64,000 nucleotides of DNA. It comes from Trema orientale (taxonomy: Eukaryota > Streptophyta > Magnoliopsida > Rosales > Cannabaceae). Position 1 is the stretch's first letter. The number at the start of each line of letters is the position of its first letter. The stretch is from NCBI GenBank assembly GCA_002914845.1, contig JXTC01000062.1, forward strand, positions 147,495 to 211,494. Reading direction: 5' to 3'. Below, one piece after another: positions 1 through 11,760 of the stretch. The position numbers and the translations under genes are program-made. The notes beneath the pieces are model-generated. The model had not been told where the DNA came from and searched no databases. It saw nothing but the letters and a program-made list of their open reading frames with translations.

Positions 1-2654
1 ATATCATGAAAAAATTAGGATTTTTCTAAAAATTTTAAAATAAAATGGTGATCAAAGAAACTATCAGAGTTTTGAGCTTCAGGCTTAATATATATGTATA
101 GATTTGTGAAAAAATTAAAGTTTTTTTTTCCTTTAAACATACGTAGAAGATTCTAACTTAAGAATCTCAATTTTTGTAAGATGCGTGTTACTACAAAATT
201 ATACCTATAATTATATATATTGTCACAATTCAATGGATCTCTCTCAGATTGTGATTTATTTTTAAGTACGTATCTACTTAATTTTAGGGATTTATTTTAA
301 AATGGAACTCATTGAGTGAAGTTGACAATTATATAAAGGTGGGCACCGGGCACCATGATCTCCAAGTGTATCATCTTATAGCATGTAATTTATCATCTCC
401 TGATTTATCAAACCATTAAATTAATAAATTATTTGTAAACAAAAAATTCCAAATGCGAAAACAGGCAGCTACCAATTCAGGAAAGAAATTGGTCATGAGC
501 TTATCTAGCCCAATGTATGGCAAAAAAGCCCCGAGCTTGGGGCAATTCTCTTAATTGACCATACGATCGTCCACTTTTCATCCTTAAATTATTTCTTTGA
601 TTTTTTCTTTATTTAGTAAATCTCCTCCCGAGAGTTCTTGTTTTTTTTTTCCAAAAAAAAAAAAAAAACTAAAACTATGGAAATATACAAATAATTCTTT
701 GTTAGAATAATCTCAAAAACGCCCTCTATGTTATCGCTAAATACCACATTTAATCTTTTATTATAATAAATTCCAAAAGTATCCTTAATTTTTTAAAATA
801 AGAAAAAATTATACCCAAGCACATTTTTTGTCACAGTTGAAATATAGAATGTCTAAAATACCCTTGCACATCTTTAAAAAATCTATTCCCAAATATTCCA
901 TATTAATCTAATTAATTTTTTATTTAAAAAAAATAAAATCAAATTTTTTTTTAGACTATAAAAAAATATTGATAATACTTTTTTGGTTATTATTTAAAAA
1001 ATAAAATAAAGAGGTCGTTTGGATATTAATATCGTAAGGGTGTCAATATCATTTAGAAAAATATTTAGTGATAATTTTGACCAAAAAGAGAAGAAAGATA
1101 CTTTGGGGTTTTATGAAAAGAGAGGGTTGAATTTGGCATTTAGTTAAAATAGAGGGAGTATTCTTGAGATTATACTTTCTTTGTCACATGTATGATATAT
1201 ATTTATATATATATGTACGTATATACTGTATACGTATGGTTTTTATACGTACATGCTACACAATATTTAAGTGGAAGTTGTGAATCAAAACGAACTAATA
1301 AATAATTAAAGATCGATTTGTCATCGGATATATTAATATTAATAGACATGATTAATAATTAACAAGCATAAATGATCCTATTTCTTTGATATAAAAGGAA
1401 AGTATAGGTACAGAACTAATTTTAGCACTATCGTATTTGGTAAGAGACAAAGAGGTGGCAATATATGTTATCACGACACAATTGATAAAAAAATATAATT
1501 TGAATACAAAATAACACATATAACTTGTTTAACAATCATTATATATATTCGATTATGGCCTATTTGAAACGATTACTCAAATTTAATATGATTATACACT
1601 AATTAATTAAGTAAACATTTTTAAAATTACGTAAAAGTACACTTGAAACAATAAGATGTTAATATATGTGTTTATTTGTGTTGTGTTAAGTTAATACGAA
1701 ACCAAGTAACTTAATTAAACGTGCTACTTATGTCATTTTGCAAGTTAATCGGATGATTCAAAACCCATCTCCTTATTATTTGTGTTATATATGTTAACCC
1801 AAAATTAACATAAAAATCAACATTGAAATTAAATGTATCACCCAAATCTATTTATTTTGTATCATCTTCGAGTCATATGGAAAATTGCCAACCCTAATTT
1901 TCTCTGTTATTATGTTTGATATTAGAGAAATGCGAGAATCTATCCACTTGTTGATGGATTAAAATTTGGTTCAAAGTGAAATTCATATTCTATTATCCTT
2001 TCCTCTTAATTTTTTTTTTTTTCTACTAAACAACTACAACACCTCAAAGTCATCCACTAAGGCCCCATCTTTTTAATTAATTTTACTTATATCTCTTATC
2101 GAGAGAGAAATAGAAGGAACAAGCCAGGTATAGGGATTATATATATATGAGTTTGGTAGCGTGACTATTTATTTAGTAGGAATTAGATAACGGAATTCTC
2201 AATTTAACTAAGTTTCATCAATTCCTCTAAATTGGAGAGATTTTTGGAAAGAAATTTACTTTTAGATAGTAGAATAGTCATTGTATAAATAAAAATCTCT
2301 CATTCCCACCATTTCTCCTCCAAATAATGAAGAAGTTTTTGATATTTTCTCTTCCTCGTACCAAACACAAAGGTTCTCTTTCCTTTCATTCCTTCATCTT
2401 TCCTTACTAATTATGTTTGGTAGATAGGAAAGAAAATAAGAGGAAAGAATATGAGATAGAAAATTGTGTAGAATGAAAATGAAAGTATATTTTTTCTATA
2501 ATTATTTAATATATAAAAAGAGAAAAAATAGTTTATTTTAAAATAACTACTTTACTCTTAATTATATTAGATATTTAAAGTTTTGAGCAGTTTCCTAATT
2601 TAATAATTCAACTACCAGCAACTAAGACCAAATTTTCCCCCTTTTTTATCTCTA
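1..2654. other. AT-rich intergenic sequence, no gene seen
   Basis: I see no coding region here. The stretch is AT-rich with homopolymer runs (for example near 640-670) and an ATATATACGTA-type simple sequence around 1195-1250. No long open frame, splice pattern or recognisable protein motif was found on either strand. Old decayed transposons may be present but I could not define their ends. Confidence 0.5.
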
Positions 2655-2662
2655 GATTAGGG

Positions 2663-2699
2663 CAGTGACGGAGCCAAGATTTTCTAGCAGTGGGGGCTA

Positions 2700-2737
<38 letters not shown>

Positions 2738-3262
2738 CACACAGGGGCTAAAATACAATAAACTTCAAATCAAAATTAATAAAAAAATTACAATTATGCC
2801 CAATATTTTTTTTTATAAAGGATACAAAGAAATCAACAATATTACTCATAAAAAAAATATAAATAATCATAAAAGAGGAAGAACGGATGCTACACCAAAA
2901 CAAATAAATAAAATAATTCACTCGACAAAACAACGATAATAATAGTACAATACTAGTAACAAAATATAAAGCAATTCTAAGACTTAACAATATAATAAGA
3001 CGTCTAGTAAAAAAATAATATAATAAGACAAAAATAATAAAATGCATGTTTTGTGGGAGCTATTAATATTGAGATGGGTTTACACTTAAAATAATTTTTA
3101 TTTTTTTGTAGGGGCTAATAATATTGTTTATTTTAATTTATTGTAGGGGTCAATGAGAGTCTATACATTAATTTAATATCAAATATATATAACTTAGAAA
3201 AAGAATTAAAATATTAAGTAGGGGCTCTAGCCTCCACTCGGCCTTGATTGCCTCCATCGCTG
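2663..3262. mobile_element. hAT-like non-autonomous element (MITE), about 600 bp
   Basis: The left end starts CAGTGACGGAGCC and the right end, reverse-complemented, starts CAGCGATGGAGGC, giving imperfect terminal inverted repeats. The flanks are GATTAGGG (2655-2662) and GTTTAGGG (3263-3270), an 8-bp candidate target-site duplication with one mismatch. An 8-bp duplication and ends starting with CAG fit the hAT superfamily. The inside carries a long poly-T/poly-A tract near 2706-2737 and no transposase, so it would depend on enzymes supplied elsewhere. The long open frame in the interior (2748-3047, minus) is low-complexity and probably not a gene. Confidence 0.6.
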
Positions 3263-3600
3263 GTTTAGGGTAGAAATATTTGGTTGGCCTCACCCAAAAT
3301 TTTTCTACCCACTTCTCTATTTCTTCCCATTTTCTCTCATACCAAACAACTAATTTTTTTTTCTTTATTTTTCTTTTATATTTTTTCTTTGATCTCTCTT
3401 TTCCCCTCAACCAAATATTACCTAATTGTCAGCATGTCTACTTATGAATTTTAAGTTTTTAACTATTAATACTCAATCAAATCACTAAAAAGACAACAAA
3501 ATATTGTCGCACCTATTGTCTGCAACTTCTTATTCATTTTTCTTTTAAATGGGGAAAGAAGATGTATTGGGATATTAGAAGTACTTAAAGCTATTTAACA

Positions 3601-3799
3601 GTTTTTTATTTTTTATTTTTTATAAAAAAAAATGGGTTTAACTAATGATATCCACTTATTACAACCCTGCACCCATTAGGGATCATAGATTTTCACGCCT
3701 ACCTTCGAAGTGAGTCGAATTTATGACTGAGATTCCAAATAATGAGTATTCTTATCATTTGAACCAACCCACTACGTCAATTAATGAAGTAGGATAGCT
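3601..3799 (-). mobile_element. tRNA-derived SINE, diverged copy
   Basis: Read on the minus strand, an A-box-like GGTTGGTTCAAATG (near 3754-3767) is followed by a B-box-like TTCGACTCAC (near 3709-3718) and then an A-rich 3' tail that appears as poly-T on the plus strand near 3602-3620. CTATTTAACA occurs at 3591-3600 and again at 3800-3809, a candidate 10-bp target-site duplication. The body resembles the clearer SINE at 54447-54628, so both probably belong to one family. This copy is more diverged. Confidence 0.55.
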
Positions 3800-3985
3800 C
3801 TATTTAACAATATGCTTGTTCTTTATCATTCTTCTCCTCTTCAAGTTTGTTTCTTTAACGTTTTTTTTTTTTTTTTTCGAATCCAAATATATTAAGCGTA
3901 ATACATCATACTACATCTACATATTATTGTTCATATTTTAATACATGCAAGTAGCAACTTCAAAAAAAAAAAAACAGGGGCAAAC

Positions 3986-4562
3986 TAAGGGTAGCAATTC
4001 GGGTTACGACACGACGACACGACACGAATACAACACGATTTTTTGCGGGTTATGGTTGAAGAAAAAGGGTGCGGGTCGGGTTCGGGTCAACCCGCTTGAC
4101 ACGAACTTGACCCGTTTGACCCGCCAACAAATATATATATATAATTAAATTATAAAAATATTTTTTATTTAATTTGTTTATGACTATTATTATAGATATA
4201 TTTAATTTGTACAATGTAAGTGTTTGAGATTATAAGTTATTAATTATATTTATAAATTACTCCTAATTTATTTATTTTAAAATGAGACAATAATAGCCTT
4301 AGAAAAAGAAAATATAAGTAAAAAAAATACGGGCCATAGCGGGTTAGCGGGTCAAAATCGGGTTGTGAGTTGGATGTTATTCACCAAAAGCGGGTTGTGC
4401 GGGTCGGGTTCGGGTCAACCCGTTTTAGGTGCGGGTCGGGTTAGTGTTGATGGTTTTCTGACACGACGGGTCACGGATCGGGTTCGGGTTGACATAATTT
4501 ATGTATATATTAGACTTCAACCCAACACGAACCCGACCCGTCGACACGAATTGACACCCCTA
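3986..4562. mobile_element. hAT-like MITE with 8-bp target-site duplication
   Basis: The exact 8-mer GGGCAAAC stands on both sides (3978-3985 and 4563-4570). The left end reads TAAGGGTAGCAATTCG and the right end, reverse-complemented, TAGGGGTGTCAATTCG, with 13 of 16 bases matching. Inside are many runs of the type CGGGTCGGGTTCGGGTCAACCCG, much more GC-rich than the surroundings and partly self-complementary. No transposase is encoded. The 8-bp duplication and TAGGG-type ends indicate a non-autonomous hAT element. Open frames through it are not genes. Confidence 0.8.
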
Positions 4563-4644
4563 GGGCAAACCTCTCAGATATAATCACATGTGAGAAAAGG
4601 ACATGGGTAGGATTAATTTGGGCCAAGATGACTTTTTGTTCATT

Positions 4645-5000
4645 TTTTAAAGGGTTTCTAATACTTATACTTACAAAAACTGAAAAGAATTACAAAAATA
4701 CGGAAGTTAGGGTTTTTTCCAATTTTTGTACGCTTTTAATTAGGGAAATATCACTTTTTAAAAAATATTTAGAAAATTATCATTTTTAAAATAGTTACTG
4801 GTTACCAGTTTCTGGAAACTGGTTACCAGTTATATACCAGTTATAAATATCTTCGATTATTAGTTATACTAGAAACTAGTTACTATTTTAAAAAATGGTA
4901 TTTTTATAAATATTTTTTTAAAAAAATAGTATTTTTCTAATAAAAACCGTAACACAAAAGCACCGTATTTTTCCAATTTTTTTCAGAAATACTGTATATT
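4645..5000 (+). repeat. Dispersed AT-rich repeat with internal palindrome, copy 1
   Basis: This block resembles, in inverted orientation, the block at about 10690-11062. Shared parts include GGGTTTCTAA followed by an AAAAGAATTACAAAAATACGG-like run, and strings such as ATTTTTCTAATAAAA. Its middle holds an imperfect palindrome of ACTGGTTACCAGT halves at about 4798-4832. No coding capacity is visible. It is probably a non-autonomous transposon whose ends I could not define. Confidence 0.5.
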
Positions 5001-5431
5001 TTCTAATTTCCTCTTTTTTAAAAAAATGACATTTTTAAGAGTCTTAAGAAAGTTTTGAACTCTGGTCAATGCCTTCTTGACAAGGAAAAATTGTAAAAAT
5101 GTCATAAATAATAGTTTTTACATGGTCAAGACATAAGTTAAGACGTTTTTTGAATTTTGATACTTCTAAAAATGTCATTTTTTAAAAAAGTTCACAAAAA
5201 AGTCCTTTTGCCCAAATTAGTTACCTATGTCATTTTCTCTCATATGAACACTGAACAGGCCCAGGCCGAAAGGGGCCGTCTCCCACCCGATCCATATCTT
5301 TACCCGAATTCAATCATTCGGATTCAAAATTCAAAATTTCTACGGCTAACTTCAACGGCTAGCACTCGAATTCAAACTGAAAGCTATTTTTCTTTTTCTT
5401 AAAAAAAAACCACATAGCTTGCTGACTGAAA

Positions 5432-6159
5432 ATGCAAGCAGAGGATCAACAATCATGGAGAATCGAAGTTCGCGCCAAAGCCAAGAACTTTGATTTCAAA
5501 TTGAGAGCCGCGAATATCAAACCGATCCACCGGCTCTCCGTTCTCCTCAAGCTTCCAAGGTTTTTCCTCACAGTGAATTCGGAATCTGCGGATTCAGTTT
5601 CTCCTAGCCAGACGCGAGGAGCGCTACTTCCCAGATTCCTCAGAATCGCAGCCAAAATCCGGTCGAGATGGGCGAAGAACCGGCCAATTGCGGCAAAGAA
5701 GCCGTCGAATTGTCGAAAACCCGAAGCGAAATTCGCTCGCAATCGACTTCAAAAGTACGCAAAAGAGGTAAATATGCGGATTAAATACAAAATCAACTCT
5801 TATATTTTGAATTTTTTTTCAGGGTTCTTACTGGTGGTACTCTTTTTTTTTTTTTTTTTGGCTTTTCTCTTTTTTCTCCTCAGGAACCAATCAGCTTCGG
5901 TTCTTTGCTGGTAATTATTATTGGGTTTGTGTTTCAGAAGGGAATAGTAATGTTCATGTCTGGTTTCGTTTTCTTGACACACATTGGTTTAGTAATGAAG
6001 AAATTTGAGGCCAGAAAGTTATGGCTTCTCGTAGTTGCATCGGCTTTGGCTGGTTTTTTGGTGGTTGATTTAAGTAGACTAAGTAGTTATATAAATTTCA
6101 CCGAAGCTTCTTCAAATTTTGTTTGGAACCCATGGAAATTTGCTGGGTCTTTGATATGA
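5432..6159 (+). CDS. Unknown small membrane protein, two exons, about 203 aa
   Basis: I do not recognise this gene. Exon 1 (5432-5767) encodes 112 residues rich in Arg and Lys, then an intron with donor GTAAAT and a pyrimidine-rich CAG acceptor at 5883. Exon 2 (5884-6159) continues in the same phase for 91 residues. Residues about 116-148 and 157-176 are strongly hydrophobic, so two or three membrane segments are likely, with the basic N-terminal half outside the membrane. The start chosen is the first ATG of the open frame; upstream there is a CA-rich leader. The exon composition is clearly less AT-rich than the surroundings. The fact that both exons stay open and join in phase supports a real gene. 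If the intron is retained, translation instead runs on to a 160-residue product ending at 5914. Confidence 0.6.
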
Positions 6160-8537
6160 GATTCATTGTGAAGTATTTTAATTATTATTATTATTACTTA
6201 CCTTTTTTTTTTTTTTTCCTTCTTCGGGTTTCCTGTGTTTTCTTTGTCTCTTTGAAAGTTAGGGTTAAAAACTATTGTATTTTGATAATTAAATAAATTT
6301 CTACATATACATTGGTGATTTGTTGTACTCATTGTAAGGGATCGTTATAAATTGGGGATCGGAGTTTGGAGATTTGTTGCTTTATGGCGTAGTGTTGGGT
6401 CCATGGCATTAACTCTGTAAGTCCTAGACTTGTACTCTGTTATATCAATCAACTAGAAATTAATTGTCCATTTATCAGAGTTGCTACTTAGAATTGCTCG
6501 TTAGTGGGAGATTATTTGCAAGAATCATATCATTAATTTTACTAGATTAACGAAGAACTGAAAAATAAAGGAAAATAATTGGAATTAAAAATTGTTTCTT
6601 TTTTCCACTCGTAGGAGGGGAATTTGATCCCCTGAAAAAAACAAAAAGGGTGGGAATTTGAACTTAAGTCCATGACTTCATTTTAATTTTATTGGATATT
6701 TGATGAAGATGTTGTTACCACCACGTTATGTCTCTAATAAAGTAGCTAAAATTTCCATATTATATCAACTTAATTGAAAAGACAGAAGATTCGAACTTAA
6801 ACCCTTCACATCGGTCGTTAAGTAATAAAGTTGCAAGCATTTCCATATTCTGTTTACTTGTTGAGAATGAGTAGGAATTATTCTTAATTTTAGAAATAGA
6901 AAACAAAGTCAGTAGTGCATATTACTTATAATTTATCCCCTCCCTCAGGCGTGTCTCTCCTGCTTTTTTTTTTTTTCCCCTTTTTTGGATGGAAGTGTCT
7001 CTCCTGCTAAACATGCTAAAATCTTGATTTGGTTTTATTTATTTGTTCACAATAACGCTGTTTTTTTTAATGCATTTTTTTTTTCAAGAATACAAAAAGG
7101 TCATACACGTTCCCCTTAAAAAAGAGAGAAAAAAAAAAAAAAAGTCATACATGTGCTTGAAATTTGAAAACCTATTATTAAAGTTACTGGGCCTAGGTCC
7201 AAGTATGACAAAGACGAAAGGGAATTTAGAGCTATATCCGGTTTTAATTTTTTCAGATTTATGCCTGAACTTTCTGAGAAATGTATGGCAGGTGATATAC
7301 ATTTTTTATGTAGAGGCTATGTTAAAGCCCTCATTTTTGACTCCATGCGAAACTTTTTATTAAACATAGTGGATTGTTATCGGACAGCTCCTATGCTTTT
7401 ATATAGCAAAATGTTATCATACATTTGTCAACACACTATAAATTTTCATAAATACATGGTATTGTCCTTTGAGGAAGACTGAGAATTAAAGGCAAATTAG
7501 TTTCTCAGATTGATCCTCTATCTCCATATTCTTTAACTTTCCATTTTCATATTGTTTATGGGTTGATCTTTAACAGGTGTTATAATACAACAAAAAATAC
7601 TTGGAATTTTTTTTCTACAAAATAAAGAAGCCTAAAAATCTTAAGCTCATATATAATTTACAAAGATAAAGGAAATCGTACAGAGTGAAGAGCAGGTATC
7701 CAAACTCTCAAAGCACTCGTTCTTTCCAAAATACAACCACGGCCCATAGGAATACCCATAGGAAATCGTACACTGATAGTCTCTGTAGCTTGGCTTTAGG
7801 TTCCAATAGTTTTATTGTTTTCAATTAAGGAAGGTTGCCCCTGTGTTTCTTTTGTTCACAAATATTATACGATCTCCAATTCTAGATTTTCTATAATTTT
7901 TTTATACTCTCTGGTTAATTTTTTTTATTTGGGGACGAAGGTAGGGCTAGATGAGAGGAGAAATTAGAGGCAGAAATGGGAAAGAATCATAATTCAGGGA
8001 AATAATTGTATTAATAAATCACGGTAATTTTTTGCAACCTAAAACATAAAGACCGCTGGATTGTAATCCAATGGTTTAGACTAAATGTCTCACCTAGGAT
8101 AAAAAGAGTAGGTTCTAATATAGCATCTCTCTAAAATTATACCTAAATATGGGTATATACATGAAACTATAACTAAGAAGGGGTGAAAATTGGTTTTTAA
8201 AAATACCAAAAAATGGGTATTGGGTCTAATTTCCTCAAGATGAAAGCGTGCTTAAATTTGGGCTGTGCTGCATTACGAGCTTATTTTTTAAACTATGGGC
8301 CAAGTGATGGCCATATGGGGCTCATAACGAAATAAAAGAATTTCGCGGCTCCTTTAAGTAAATGGTGATTTTTCAATTATTTTGTGAAATCCCTAGTATA
8401 TTGGTTTCGAGTGTTATAAATATCAAATTCACTATGTCAGATGTACTTAATATTAAAAACTTATTATATTAATTTAAAAATTCATATTAGATAAACGATA
8501 AACGAGGGTTCTTTCCATTGACATAAAAACATTAAAT
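6160..8537. other. Intergenic, no gene seen
   Basis: AT-rich sequence downstream of the small membrane-protein gene, probably including its 3' UTR in the first 150-200 bases. Open frames near 7043-7482 have low complexity or no recognisable motifs and no splice partners. Nothing else is supported. Confidence 0.45.
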
Positions 8538-8550
8538 GGGAGTTATTTTA

Positions 8551-10539
8551 TTTATTTTTTTATTTTTTGAAATTGGGATATTCTTATTGCGGTAGATCTG
8601 CAATTACATATTTTGAAATAAAGCATAGATATGAATCACCCCACACTCTATCCATTGGAGTACGAATTGCAAAAGAGGCTAGAGCATGGGCCACCATATT
8701 CCTAGAACGGGGAATATGGTAACAAGAGCCATAACCAGCAGAGTCAATAAAAAACTTAATATCCTTAACAATAGAAGCTACAACAAAGCAAGGATTAGGA
8801 TGATTAATAGCCTGAACAGCCTGCAAAGAATCCGACTCAATCGTATGAAGGGGACAACCAAACTCAATCGCCAGGCAGATTCCTTCACGGATGGCAAGCA
8901 ACTCTGCAGTGACCACATCGAAACCACCCATTAACTTTAGAACCCAACAAGTCAAGACTACACCCTCACTGTCTCGAATTGTCCAGCCAACACCAATAAC
9001 ACTGCTTCCTTCTAAAATTGAGGCATCAACATTAAGTTTTAACTCGCCCTCTACTGGACGAGACCAACTGGTATTACCCGAAAACGAAGGAGCTGAAGTA
9101 GATACCTCAGTCAGAGTCTTAGAAACCTGAAATTCCATTAGATAACATTGAGCCCAATCAAGAAGATCAAGAGCATCTCTTATCACCCCGTTAAACAGCA
9201 TATTATTGCATCTATTCTAGATGGACCACAACACAACACATATTAACTCAAAAGCATTCTTCATTAACCTGTGAGACAAACCAAAGAGGATATCCGCCAT
9301 TGAAGAAGACCTATTATGACATAAAAAATCCCAATACCGTAATGCAGTCCACAAACTTGAAAGGTGATCACAGAAGAAGAAGCAGTGAAGGATTGTTTCT
9401 GGCTCGATCTTGCAACCACAGCACCAAGGATCAGCAAGAATGTTTCGTTTGACCAAATTGGTAGAGATAGAGAGACCCTCATAGAAAAGACGCCAAACAA
9501 AAATATTCATTTTAGCAGGAACATTGCAATTCCAAACTCGGTTCCACCACCTCTTAGTTGCCTCAGTATTAGAAAAACTATAAATAGAACGATCGAAAAA
9601 AGTAGTATGATAACCAGACTTAACTGAATATTCACCATTTTTTTCTAAAGTGCCAAATCAGATAATCTTGAGTGGAGCTAAGACTCAAGGGAGTAGAAAG
9701 AATATTGTCCCAATCCACAGGGTAAAAATAACAATATATGAGGTCCAAATTCCACTGTCCTGGTTGAGCAATTAGATCTGACACACAGAGATCATTCCCA
9801 AAGGCTGGTGTAATAGGCTTAAAGAGGGACGGATATTGAAGCCATGGGTCATGGAAGACACGGATTGATCTACCATCTCCAACACGCCAACGAAGTTCTT
9901 TTAAGAGAAGAGAGCGACCCCAGAGGATACTTTTCCATAATCATGAGCAACCATTCTTGTCTGGAGCTTCCAAGAAATTAGAAGAAAAGAAGTACTTACC
10001 CTTGAGAACACGTGCAGCCAAAGAATTAGAATGTTGAAGGAGTCTCCAAGATTGTTTTGCAACCAAAGCTTGGTTAAAAATACCAATATCTCGAAATCCT
10101 AACCCTCCTGCTGATTTTGGCTTGCAAATAGTATCCCATTATGGAATTTTTCTCTTACCATCATTCGTGCCCCACCAGAAATTAAGAAAAATGGATCTTT
10201 TCTCTTGACATAAACTATTAGGTAACTTGAAAATACTCATCAGATAAGTAGATATAGCCTGAAGTACCGCTTTGATAAGAATTTCTCTTCCTCCTGTAGA
10301 AAAAAGACCTTTTCGCCAGCTTTGTGTTCTCTCACAGACTTTCTCAATAATGTGCTCAAAGGTTCTTCGCTTATTCCTACCCACCACCGTGGGAAGTCCA
10401 AGATATCGGTCATCGGAATTAACTGATTCATACCTCAACAAATGAAGGATAGTTTGAGTGGTGGACTCATTCGTATTTGGGCTTAGAGTGATAGCAAATT
10501 TCTCCAAGTTTATCTTCTGACTCGAAGCAGATTCATACC
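8551..10539 (-). mobile_element. 5'-truncated, degenerate LINE (non-LTR retrotransposon)
   Basis: On the minus strand, in 5' to 3' order, lie the C-terminal part of a LINE reverse transcriptase (about 10507-10139, with the YLGLP and STGGREILIKAV motifs), a zf-RVT zinc-binding region (about 9640-9217, Cys/His pattern CCGC..EPETILHCFFFC) and an RNase H-like domain (about 9140-8584, acidic residues in NVDAS, ELLAIREG and ESDSLQAV, and a terminal MVAHALA). Stop codons at about 9214 (TAG in place of a Trp) and 10136, and a frameshift in an A-run near 9645, break the frame. The endonuclease and the RT catalytic part are absent. The 3' end is next to T-rich sequence on the plus strand (8541-8570). 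GGGAGTTA[T/A]TTTA occurs at 8538-8550 and 10540-10552, the expected target-site duplication. Confidence 0.85.
8584..9201 (-). pseudogene. LINE RNase H-like domain fragment
   Basis: This 205-codon open stretch encodes the RNase H-type domain found at the C-terminus of many plant LINE open reading frames. It shows the Asp-Glu-Asp acidic triad and the late His in a VAHALA context, and ends with the usual tail after the domain. It is cut off from the upstream zf-RVT part by an in-frame stop, so it is not an independent gene. Stand-alone annotations of this kind as 'RNase H type-1 domain protein' are usually LINE remnants. Confidence 0.8.
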
Positions 10540-10552
10540 GGGAGTTAATTTA

Positions 10553-11760
10553 TCTGTTTTAGTTATTATATTAAATTTTCTAAAACTGATATGAGGTGAT
10601 TGCTTAGATAACATACTAAACTTTCAAATACATTAAATGGGCCTTTGATCATATATGCAACTTTTTTAGAAAAAAGTACTAGTTATATCAATTTCCCATG
10701 GCCTTTTACGGCATTTTTTGAAAAACAATTTAAAAAATACGGTTGCCTATTTTTTTGTAGGCCTGGTACGATTTTATTAGGAAAATACCATTTTTTGAAA
10801 AATATTTAGAAACATGCCATTTTTTAAAATAGTAATTAGTAACCGTAACTAGTAACTAAATGTATTTATAATTGATAACCGATAACCAGTTTTAGAAACT
10901 GGTAACTAGAAACTATTTTATAAATAGTATTTTTCTAAATTATTTTTTAAAGGTGATATTTTTCTAATAAAAATTGTATGAAAATTGAAAAAAAAAAATT
11001 TGACCTCCGTATTTTCGTAATTCTTTTAGTTTTTATTGTTGAAAGTGTTAGAAACCCTTTTTTCTATAGAACATAGGTTTTCTTACAGAAATCTAGGCCC
11101 ATAGGGTTAAAATTCCAGTTAATTTAGGAAAATATCACTTTTGAAAAGCTTTTAGGAAAATATCACTTTTATTAAATATTTAGAAAATACCACTTTTTTT
11201 TCTTCAGAACCGGTATTTTTCAGTGATACTTGAAGTAACCAGTTAGATTTCTTTGGATAACCAATCTAGTTACTTGAAGTAACCAATCAAGTTACCTCAG
11301 GTAATTTGACAGGTTAGCTCAAGTATCCCATCAATTAATAAAAAGTGATATTTTTCTAAATACTTTTAAAAGTAGTCTTTTTATAATTAAATCCGTTTCA
11401 AACAGTTTCAAAATCTGGGATTTTTTAATTTCTTTCAAACTTTTACCCTAAAAAATATAATTTCCTCTAGAACATATGCTAAAACGAAAAAAAAAAGATA
11501 AAAAGCCAACCACCAAAAGTGTCACTCAACATAATTTTTTGTAAAACGAAATTTCCTAATTGTATTTGCTTCTATTGTCTACGAAACAATTTATTATAAT
11601 AAAGAATTTCCTTTCTTTGAAAAAAAGTGTCACTCAACATAATTTCCCCCATTAAATGGGAGAACATGGTAAAATTCTTATAGCCAAAGGTACAATTACA
11701 TTAAAATGGGAGAGACGGTAAATTCTTTCACAAAAATAAAAACACAACGGGATAACACTT
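10553..11760. repeat. Dispersed AT-rich repeats, including inverted copy 2
   Basis: The part at about 10690-11062 is a reverse-complement relative of 4645-5000. The neighbouring part at about 11110-11440 has the same style (AAAATATCACTTTT at one side, AAAAGTGATATTTTTCTAA at the other, and GTAACC/GGTTAC-rich middle) and looks like a second related element. A repeated AGTGTCACTCAACATAATTT string appears near 11518 and 11626. No gene is seen. Confidence 0.45.

Noticed and set aside
2748-3410. 99- and 80-codon frames
   Set aside because: Low-complexity Phe/Ile- or Lys-rich translations of the hAT-like MITE and its edge.
4365-4583. 72-codon frame with GSG/VRV repeats
   Set aside because: Translation of CGGGT repeats inside a MITE.
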